From an unidentified bacterial endosymbiont (GTDB lineage: Bacteria; Pseudomonadota; Gammaproteobacteria; Enterobacterales; Enterobacteriaceae), in NCBI RefSeq assembly GCF_918797525.1, contig NZ_OU963893.1, positions 3,906,001 to 3,970,000 on the forward strand: 64,000 bases of DNA, read 5' to 3'. The translations under genes were made by a program, and so were the position numbers. How positions within the stretch are numbered: the stretch's first letter is position 1; each line of letters begins with the position of its first letter. Below the pieces are notes generated by a model, which was given only the letters and a program-made list of their open reading frames with translations, was not told where the DNA came from and did no database searches. Positions 57,400-64,000 of the stretch are shown piece after piece.

Positions 57400-60375
57400 A
57401 TGATCACTTTAACCGAAATGATATGCTACACCCTCAAAAAAGCCCCGTGGCTTAATAATGAAGGCTTTGATAAAGGGTTACACCACGATCGGCAGCAGCT
57501 TGGTATTATTTTATCGGCGAACACCCCACTTAAAATAAGACAGCTAGATACCCGTTATGGTGCTGCGACACTGCGTTTATTGTGCGACGATTCCGCTGTC
57601 GAAAAATCATTAACATTAAAGCCTGAGTGGCAAACGATTAGCGCAACGGTCGATACCGTGCCCTTCATTGATACGCTTTTTACGGAGGATGCGCAAAAAT
57701 TCTATGTCGAATTTGAGCAAACCGTTGAACCTCGGGAATTGCCATTTTTTAACCGAGAAAAAAATGCTACGGTATTTTTTTCTTCCTGGGCCAAAACTCA
57801 AGCTCCATTTGCGCTGGTTGACACCGGTAGCGCTCAACTATTGGTCCCCTATGCCGACATGGATAACCTGCAGAAGGTAAACACAGAAAATGGCATCTCT
57901 GGTTTGCTGAACTTTTATGAAGAAATTTTTGCTTTTTATAATAAATTAGCCGGCCTTAGCTTTACACCCGAAAATCCACTCAACCAGAATATTGGTAATA
58001 AGTATTTCATTAAAGCAGATAAGCATGGTATCGGTGCCGCCTATTACGGTTCGTACTGGTGTGCAGAGACGTCATCAACCATCGCCCAGGGATGGATTGA
58101 TAATGCAGCAACCCAGTGGACCATTCTCCATGAAATTGCCCATGGATATCAGGGCAAATTTATGAACGATTCTCGCTTCTCGGTTGGAGAGGTTTGGAAT
58201 AATATCTATGGCGCATGGTTCCAGCAAACTACATTAGGTAATGCTAACCAGCTCTATACCCAGGGATGGTTGTATAACTATGGTAAAAAAGATGCTGTAG
58301 AAAAAAATCTCCGCAACAATATAGCGAGTAAAACCCCGGCGAATAAATGGGATCTGCGTTCTAAACTCTTGCTGCTGATGTTAATGCAATTTAAATCATC
58401 GACGAAAAGCTTTACACTGTTTAATGAAGAATATCGCGCATTGGCGAACAGGGAAGATTTCTTAGCGTCGAATTACCACACTCTGGATATCATGGCAGAC
58501 GCGAGCGCAACTGTAGCGGGTTATGATATGACTGCCTGGATCGATCTGTGTGGTATTGAGCTTAATGATGTTACCCGAGAACGCATTCAGGCTATGGCGG
58601 CCAAACCGGTTTATCCTCTTTACGATCTCTTGCCAGAAGCGGAATGGGCGAATGCTCAAAAAAAACTGGGGTTACCAACATCAGTGTGGTTGGTCGATAA
58701 CGCAGAACTGTCTGTTTTGAACAAAAAAGGAAATGTTTCTTTTAATATCAACATCGACGATTTGGCTCAAATTTATGGCCACGATATCAAACTTATTGAC
58801 AACTGTGGCACTGATATTACTGTTCGCATTACCGATGATGTTTTACAACTGCAAACCTTACCTGTGGGTATTTATCAACTGATTCTGCCGAAAGGACGCT
58901 CACAAAAATACGCTGTTGATAAAAAATGGCTCGTAGTTCGTGAAGGCGAAAATAGCGTAACGGTTAACTACAGCCCTCTGTATGATACTAATTCTCGTAA
59001 TGAGAGCCTTGTTTTCCTCGGCCTTGCAGATACCCAATTTGCAACCCTCACGATCAATAATGAAAGAAAAAAAATCATACTGGATGTCACCAATTCAACC
59101 CCACACTCATATTATGGTGCTGATACTTACGCAAGCGTGACTATTTTCACAGCTGATGGCAAGCAAATATTCAATCGCGTTATGCCGGGGAAAAACTGCC
59201 CCATCACCTGCGAAGAAATCCCCTTTGAAGAAGGCTACTTAATTGATGTATATCACGCCGAATGCGGGCATCGTTTTTATAATAAACCCACGTATATCGA
59301 ACTGATTTCTCATTACGTAAAAACTAATAACTTCAGGATTGACAACGCTGGGTTAGTGAATATTGCACTGAATAATAACCCGAATGACGACCTCCGCGCT
59401 ATCATCGCAGAGTCAGCACAACAATTACGTTCTGAACCATTGATTTATAGCCTGCCAGACAGTGCGGAAAAGGTTAACATCTGGCTGATGATCAACCAAT
59501 TCGCTGACGAAGCCCGTGATACATTAGCGCTCGAATATGCCGACTGCATCCCATTAGACAACAGTGACCCCGACAATCTGACGGGCAGTGCAATTCACCT
59601 ATCATTATGCGGACTCGGTAATTATGAGTTTTGCGGCATTACCATAGACAATAGCCGTTATCAGATGACCGTAACGACTAAACCGGTACAACCACACGCC
59701 TATTATCCAAAAACTTATGCATGGGTACGCGTATGGGATGAGAAAGGAATCGAAATATATAGCCGCAATTACGATGGTACAGTTCACTGTATTGCCGGTA
59801 CGGAAACCCTTCCACTGCGTGATGGTTATGTCATTGATATCTATCATGATGAGCCTTTCAGATGCGTTGCCTCAAACACCATGCAAAATACAGATATTCA
59901 GCTCGCGCAGGATAATACATGGGAAGTGACGCGTTTTGGTCTAAAAAAGTGTCAACATCCTGGCGCTGATGCACTGGAACCGACGCTGCGCGGCAATAAA
60001 TTCCTCTGGAAACTGCTGGGATATTACGATGGCAAATTTGCCAGTATCGATATTGATCTTGTTAACAACACGCTCGTTTATTCAACCGAAGCGATCACGC
60101 CACACAGTCTCTATGCCGGGCTGTATGCGGAGGTCAGAATTATCGATAACGAAGGGTTAGTCGTGTATCAGCAGGCGATACAGGCTAAAGAGCCGCTGGT
60201 GAAATTCACCGACACCATGACGCTGGCAAAAGGCTATACCATTGAGGTTTATCATGCAGAAGCGGGTCATCGTTCGGTAATCATTAACGCTGAAACCGAA
60301 CACACCTATCAGCAAAAGAGAAAAGTAGTTTATAACGTTATTGAAAAGGGACTATTTTTAGTTTCTGAAGAATAA
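57400..60375 (+). CDS. Enhancin-like M60-family zinc metalloprotease with three C-terminal repeats
   Basis: 991 residues. The zinc motif HEIAH (244-248) with Glu264 in SVGEVWNNIYG fits the M60/enhancin pattern HExxH...E. The region before it (about 110-240) matches the enhancin fold. Behind the catalytic domain three related segments at about 538-625, 735-820 and 871-958 share the pattern LxGLxxxxFxxxxID...PHxYYxxxYAxVxI...GYxIxVYHxExxHR, like the putative mucin-binding domain of enhancins. No signal peptide is seen, so export would need another route. Enhancins from insect viruses and some bacteria degrade gut mucin. E. coli has yaeI, not this gene, in this neighbourhood. Codons are more AT-rich than the flanking core genes. 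The Shine-Dalgarno sequence is poor. Confidence 0.88.
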   Translation: MITLTEMICYTLKKAPWLNNEGFDKGLHHDRQQLGIILSANTPLKIRQLDTRYGAATLRLLCDDSAVEKSLTLKPEWQTISATVDTVPFIDTLFTEDAQKFYVEFEQTVEPRELPFFNREKNATVFFSSWAKTQAPFALVDTGSAQLLVPYADMDNLQKVNTENGISGLLNFYEEIFAFYNKLAGLSFTPENPLNQNIGNKYFIKADKHGIGAAYYGSYWCAETSSTIAQGWIDNAATQWTILHEIAHGYQGKFMNDSRFSVGEVWNNIYGAWFQQTTLGNANQLYTQGWLYNYGKKDAVEKNLRNNIASKTPANKWDLRSKLLLLMLMQFKSSTKSFTLFNEEYRALANREDFLASNYHTLDIMADASATVAGYDMTAWIDLCGIELNDVTRERIQAMAAKPVYPLYDLLPEAEWANAQKKLGLPTSVWLVDNAELSVLNKKGNVSFNINIDDLAQIYGHDIKLIDNCGTDITVRITDDVLQLQTLPVGIYQLILPKGRSQKYAVDKKWLVVREGENSVTVNYSPLYDTNSRNESLVFLGLADTQFATLTINNERKKIILDVTNSTPHSYYGADTYASVTIFTADGKQIFNRVMPGKNCPITCEEIPFEEGYLIDVYHAECGHRFYNKPTYIELISHYVKTNNFRIDNAGLVNIALNNNPNDDLRAIIAESAQQLRSEPLIYSLPDSAEKVNIWLMINQFADEARDTLALEYADCIPLDNSDPDNLTGSAIHLSLCGLGNYEFCGITIDNSRYQMTVTTKPVQPHAYYPKTYAWVRVWDEKGIEIYSRNYDGTVHCIAGTETLPLRDGYVIDIYHDEPFRCVASNTMQNTDIQLAQDNTWEVTRFGLKKCQHPGADALEPTLRGNKFLWKLLGYYDGKFASIDIDLVNNTLVYSTEAITPHSLYAGLYAEVRIIDNEGLVVYQQAIQAKEPLVKFTDTMTLAKGYTIEVYHAEAGHRSVIINAETEHTYQQKRKVVYNVIEKGLFLVSEE

Positions 60376-60387
60376 CCAACCGCTTAA

Positions 60388-60410
60388 CACCACCGCTCTG
60401 CGCGGTGGTG
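60388..60410. terminator. Hairpin between enhancin gene and cdaR
   Basis: CACCACCGC-TCTGC-GCGGTGGTG, nine base pairs, in the gap between two convergent genes; T runs are short on both sides. Confidence 0.65.
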
Positions 60411-60417
60411 TTACTTC

Positions 60418-61575
60418 TCATCGTTGTTCATCCAGTTGCAGTGCGACATACAGCAGCAGCCTGTCGTCGAAATTCCCCAGATCCAACCCCGTAAGTTCCG
60501 AGATACGATTCAGACGGTATTCCAGCGTATTGCGGTGGATAAACAGCGCTTTCGAGGTTGCCAGCGGCTGTACGTTATGACGAAACCACGCCTGCAACGT
60601 GCGGCGTAGCAGACCATTGTTATCCATTGCTTTCAGGCGTACTAGCGGGCGCGCCAGCTCATTAGCCTGCCAGCCGCCGCGCAGGCTGTCGAGCAGTACT
60701 GGCAGCATCAAATCCTGATAAAAATAGCTTCGGCTTTCCGGCATGCGCTGCTTCCCTACCATCATGGTCGTACGCGCGGTACGCCACGAGCGGGCGATAC
60801 TGCCAGGTCCGGTAAAGTAATTGCCCAGCGCGACGCGAAAACGGAGTTGACCATTCTCTTTCATACGGGCGATCAGCTGATCCACTCGCCGACGGTGATC
60901 TTCTGCATCCCAGCGGCCAAACTGATTCAGCGCGGGCTTGAGCACCACCATTTCTGTTAGCGAAACAATCGCTACCAGGTTGTTTCGTTCCGGCGTCGCC
61001 AGCGCATTCTGCAGTTGCTGCAGCTCGGCCATCGCGCTGTCTACGCCCAGTTGGCCGCTATCCACCTCAATGACTGCCACCACGCGCGGTTGATTCAGAT
61101 CGATGCCCAGACGCTGCGCCCATTCGCTCAGGGCGGGTGTGTGCTCCTCGGCCTGGATAAGATTCATCACCAGCTCTTCACGCAGACGGCTGTCCTGCGC
61201 AAGCAGATGCATCAGGCGCGACTGCTCCAGCATCATCTCGGCAGTCATACAGACCAGCTCACCATATTTACGCAGAGACCCGGGTTCACCGGTCAGGCCA
61301 ATGACGCCCACGATCTCCCCTTCCAGACGCAGCGGTAAATTGATGCCCTGGCGAACACCATGCAGATGTTTCGCGACCGCATCATCGATATCCACTACCC
61401 GTCCCTGAGAGAGAACCAGCAATGCACCTTCGTGCAATTCCCCAACGCGTTCACGATCGCCACTCCCGATAATGCGCCCACGGGCATCCATTACGTTGAT
61501 ATTGGTATCGATGATGCGCATGGTGCGCGCCACGATATCCTGCGCCATGTTGGTATCAAGATGCCAGCCAGCCAT
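60418..61575 (-). CDS. cdaR: Carbohydrate diacid regulator CdaR
   Basis: 385 residues from MAGWHLDTNMAQ, the E. coli start; an upstream in-frame ATG adds 23 residues without support. N-terminal sugar-diacid recognition domain (about 1-135), a GGDEF-like middle part and a C-terminal PucR-type helix-turn-helix (ALFIHRNTLEYRLNRISELTGLDL, about 335-365). It activates glucarate, galactarate and glycerate genes. Confidence 0.96.
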   Translation of the reverse strand: MAGWHLDTNMAQDIVARTMRIIDTNINVMDARGRIIGSGDRERVGELHEGALLVLSQGRVVDIDDAVAKHLHGVRQGINLPLRLEGEIVGVIGLTGEPGSLRKYGELVCMTAEMMLEQSRLMHLLAQDSRLREELVMNLIQAEEHTPALSEWAQRLGIDLNQPRVVAVIEVDSGQLGVDSAMAELQQLQNALATPERNNLVAIVSLTEMVVLKPALNQFGRWDAEDHRRRVDQLIARMKENGQLRFRVALGNYFTGPGSIARSWRTARTTMMVGKQRMPESRSYFYQDLMLPVLLDSLRGGWQANELARPLVRLKAMDNNGLLRRTLQAWFRHNVQPLATSKALFIHRNTLEYRLNRISELTGLDLGNFDDRLLLYVALQLDEQR

Positions 61576-61697
61576 GTAACCCTCCTGTGAGCAGAGCTCA
61601 AGCATAGGGGAGTTCAGTGAGGGTCGCATTGTGCGGATGCACAAAGACAGGGGGATAAGTATGGACTTGTGGAAAGCATCACAGAAAAGAGAAATGC

Positions 61698-61718
61698 CCC
61701 TGCGTTAAACACGCAGGG
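61698..61718 (-). terminator. Terminator of degP
   Basis: CCCTGCGT-GTTTA-ACGCAGGG followed by GCATTTCTCTTTT on the minus strand, 12 bases past the degP stop. Confidence 0.75.
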
Positions 61719-61729
61719 ACATGAGGGGA

Positions 61730-63169
61730 TTACTGCATCAGCAGATAAATTGTGGTGTCACCACGCTGGATATTCAGCGCCAGCACGGTGGGCTTACCGT
61801 CGAGGATTTTACGCAACTCAGCGATGTTTTTCACTGGCTGCTGGTTCGCGGCCATGATCACATCACCTTTTTTCAGGCCGATACGCGCAGCCGGTGAGTT
61901 CGCTTTCACGTTATTCACCACGACGCCTTTATCTTCACCTTTGTTGCTCATCTCCGCACCTTCGATACCGCTGAAGAGGGTGCTGGAATCAACCTGATTC
62001 TGGCTGCTCTGCTGCAGTTCCAGACTCACGTCAACCGGCTTACCTTCACGCAACAGGCCAAGGGTCACTTTGCTGCCAATTGGCATGGAACCCACTTCAG
62101 CACGTAGCGCGGCAAAGCTGCTGATAGGCTTACCGTTCAGGGAGGTGATCACATCCCCCGCTTTAATGCCCGCTTTCGCCGCAGACGAGTTTGGCATCAC
62201 CTGGCTGACGAAAGCGCCGCGCTGAGCGTCAACTTTCATCGCTTTCGCCAGCTCGGAGTTCAGCTCAGTACCCATGATGCCCAATTCACCGCGCTTCACC
62301 TGGCCGTACTGCACCATCTGCGAGGTCAGGTTTTTCACCATGTTGCTTGGGATAGCAAAACCGATACCAATGTTACCGCCGTCCGGTGCGAGGATCGCGG
62401 TGTTGATACCAATCAACTCACCGTTCAGGTTCACCAGCGCCCCACCGGAATTACCGCGGTTAATGGCCGCATCCGTCTGGATGAAGTTTTCATAGTTCTC
62501 AGCGTTCAGGCCACTACGACCCAGCGCAGAAACGATACCCGAGGTCACCGTTTCGCCCAGACCGAACGGGTTACCGATAGCCACGGTATAATCGCCGACG
62601 CGCAACGCGTCAGAATCGGCAAGCTTAATCGCCGTCAGGTTTTTCGGATCCTGAATCTGGATCAGCGCGATATCGGAGCGCGGATCTTTACCCACCACTT
62701 TGGCATCGAATCTACGGCCGTCGCTCATCTGAACTTTGATGGTGCTGGCGTTATCCACAACGTGGTTATTGGTCACCACGTAGCCTTTAGCCGCATCAAT
62801 AATTACCCCTGAGCCCAGCGCCATAAATTTCTGCTGCTGCCCGCCGCCCTGGCTGTTTTCACCTGCCCCCCCACCCTGGCAGAACGGGGAGCTCTGGAAT
62901 GGCGAACCCTCCTGGCAGAACGGTGAGTTATCACCGAAGAACTGCTGGAAGTTTCTTGGCATACGCGGCGTATTAACCGTGGTACTGCCCTCTACGTTAA
63001 TGCTCACCACCGATGGCATCACCTTTTCGAGCATTGGCGCCAGACTTGGCATCTGCTGAGAGGTTGCTGCCGTGGACGGCGCGGCCTCAGCTGCAGTAGC
63101 AGTCAGAGGAGACAGCGCTAAACCTAAACTTAGAGCCAGTGTACTCATTGCTAAAGCGGTTTTTTTCAT
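61730..63169 (-). CDS. degP: Periplasmic serine protease/chaperone DegP
   Basis: 479 residues from MKKTALAM; three extra upstream codons are possible. Signal peptide about 1-26, LA loop with the conserved cysteine pair (SPFCQEG...SPFCQGG), trypsin fold with His (VTNNHVV), Asp (RSDIALIQ) and Ser (NRGNSGGAL), then two PDZ domains (about 285-375 and 390-475). It degrades or refolds damaged envelope proteins. A sigma-E promoter and a Cpx-like box lie upstream. Confidence 0.97.
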   Translation of the reverse strand: MKKTALAMSTLALSLGLALSPLTATAAEAAPSTAATSQQMPSLAPMLEKVMPSVVSINVEGSTTVNTPRMPRNFQQFFGDNSPFCQEGSPFQSSPFCQGGGAGENSQGGGQQQKFMALGSGVIIDAAKGYVVTNNHVVDNASTIKVQMSDGRRFDAKVVGKDPRSDIALIQIQDPKNLTAIKLADSDALRVGDYTVAIGNPFGLGETVTSGIVSALGRSGLNAENYENFIQTDAAINRGNSGGALVNLNGELIGINTAILAPDGGNIGIGFAIPSNMVKNLTSQMVQYGQVKRGELGIMGTELNSELAKAMKVDAQRGAFVSQVMPNSSAAKAGIKAGDVITSLNGKPISSFAALRAEVGSMPIGSKVTLGLLREGKPVDVSLELQQSSQNQVDSSTLFSGIEGAEMSNKGEDKGVVVNNVKANSPAARIGLKKGDVIMAANQQPVKNIAELRKILDGKPTVLALNIQRGDTTIYLLMQ

Positions 63170-63215
63170 ATTTCTCAATCTCGATTTACCCGATATTGCA
63201 TAATTGCTGTGTAAC

Positions 63216-63243
63216 TCAGATTCGTTTTATAACGCTTAGTTCC
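63216..63243 (-). promoter_or_regulatory. Sigma-E promoter of degP
   Basis: -35 GGAACT (63238-63243), 17-base spacer, -10 TCTGA (63216-63220) on the minus strand, nearly the same as the E. coli degP promoter and the sigma-E consensus. Confidence 0.88.
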
Positions 63244-63274
63244 GGGATTAAGTTTATGGAAAAAGTAAAAATTT

Positions 63275-63289
63275 ATTGGCGCTCTTTAC
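63275..63289 (-). promoter_or_regulatory. CpxR-box-like site upstream of degP
   Basis: GTAAAGAGCGCCAAT resembles the GTAAA-N5-GTAAA Cpx box; only the first half is a perfect match. In E. coli degP is activated by CpxR from the same place. Confidence 0.5.
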
Positions 63290-63301
63290 AAAACTCCGCG
63301 T

Positions 63302-64000
63302 TTATTCAACGGCCATCAGCTTGCGGTATTCGTCCCAGGCATACAAATCTGTCATGCCGCTGATATAGTCCTGAATAAGTCGACAGCGATAATAATATTC
63401 CATAACGGGCCATTGTGAAGATTGTTTCTCCAGTTTACCCGTTGCTTCGACGTAGGCCAGACGATGGCGGGTCGACAATTTTTGGTAAAGCCGGGATTCA
63501 ATCGGTAATCGACGTACCCGCTCGTCTTCTACCAGTTCACTAAACTCCTCGACCGTTAACTGCAGCAGTGGGCTATAAATCTCCAGCAGCCCGCTTATCA
63601 CCCGGTATCCCTGTAACTCTAACTGTTCGACATCAGGATGGCTGAACACATGCCGCACGGCAACATTTTTATAGAGTTCAAGAAGTTGACTAAAGCTACT
63701 GTCGTCTTCGAGCAACGCATGGTTGAATTCACCGCTAAAAATGGTCGGCAGATTATCGATAAAGCGCGAGGCCGCATAAGGCACCAGTTTATTGAGAGTA
63801 TTAACCCGCAAATACATAAAGAACTGGTCTTCCGTGCTGCGGCTTAATGAATTTGAGCGCGACTTTTCCCAGGCATTTTCGACGACCTGAGAAAACAACG
63901 ATCCCTTTTCGTGCTGACCCCAGGCGTCATACAGATGTTGATAAAGCTCCTCAACGCTGAATATTCTTTTCTCAACGGCATCCTCCAGGTCGGCGACACA
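63302..64000 (-). CDS. dgt: Deoxyguanosine triphosphate triphosphohydrolase, C-terminal part
   Basis: The 5' part lies beyond the right edge; about 232 codons are visible and stay open to position 64000. Recognisable segments are [14 protein letters not shown] at the edge (the HD-domain metal Asp region is just here), [36 protein letters not shown] helices, and the C-terminal [26 protein letters not shown]. Dgt converts dGTP to deoxyguanosine and tripolyphosphate. It is upstream of degP on the same strand, as in E. coli. Confidence 0.95.
   Translation of the reverse strand, partial: CVADLEDAVEKRIFSVEELYQHLYDAWGQHEKGSLFSQVVENAWEKSRSNSLSRSTEDQFFMYLRVNTLNKLVPYAASRFIDNLPTIFSGEFNHALLEDDSSFSQLLELYKNVAVRHVFSHPDVEQLELQGYRVISGLLEIYSPLLQLTVEEFSELVEDERVRRLPIESRLYQKLSTRHRLAYVEATGKLEKQSSQWPVMEYYYRCRLIQDYISGMTDLYAWDEYRKLMAVE

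Overview
The window is chromosomal DNA from a member of the Enterobacteriaceae close to Enterobacter, Lelliottia or Leclercia; the species cannot be fixed from what is here. Protein sequences are near-identical in length and motifs to their Escherichia coli counterparts, and the gene order follows the E. coli 4-5 minute region almost gene for gene: dgt, degP, cdaR, yaeH, dapD, glnD, map, rpsB-tsf-pyrH-frr-dxr-uppS-cdsA-rseP-bamA-skp-lpxD-fabZ-lpxA-lpxB-rnhB-dnaE-accA, yaeR, tilS, rof-yaeP, yaeQ-arfB, nlpE, proS, trmO-rcsF, metQIN, gmhB, a complete rRNA operon, dkgB, yafC, yafD, yafE, mltD, gloB, yafS, rnhA, dnaQ and a tRNA-Asp. In window coordinates the order runs from right to left.

Layout. 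1-3305 is an accessory minus-strand cassette next to the 3' end of a tRNA-Asp gene. It encodes a small four-cysteine peptide with a double-glycine leader, a membrane-anchored DsbA-like thiol oxidoreductase, an LpxL-like acyltransferase homologue and the N-terminal two thirds of a peptidase-containing ABC exporter that runs off the left edge. It looks like a class II microcin-type system with an unusual pair of maturation proteins. 3918-12267 is core DNA bounded by two identical tRNA-Asp genes. 12191-17765 is an rRNA operon (16S, tRNA-Ile, tRNA-Ala, 23S, 5S, tRNA-Asp) read leftwards, with its P1/P2 promoters and boxA. 17815-28979 is core metabolism, methionine import, envelope stress lipoproteins, translation rescue and tRNA modification, broken by a decayed IS10-group insertion inside the proS terminator, where E. 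coli carries yaeF.

28980-30606 is a scar: the lysine decarboxylase gene ldcC is reduced to a C-terminal piece and its first dozen codons. Between them lie two IS6/IS26-family remnants and an AT-rich orphan gene of 164 codons. A secreted GH19 chitinase follows (30607-32358). 32536-51982 is the long macromolecular synthesis and outer-membrane biogenesis cluster on the minus strand; several of its genes begin with GTG or TTG. 52303-57189 carries map, glnD, dapD and yaeH on the plus strand. A large enhancin-like M60 metalloprotease gene (57400-60375) with three C-terminal mucin-binding-type repeats sits between yaeH and cdaR. degP with a clear sigma-E promoter and the 3' part of dgt close the window.

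How it fits together: the backbone supplies the envelope assembly line (LpxA/B/D, FabZ, BamA, Skp, RseP, DegP, NlpE, RcsF) and its stress sensing, while the accessory genes (microcin-type cassette, chitinase, enhancin, orphan cargo gene) are the strain-specific content and point to competition and interaction with hosts or other organisms.
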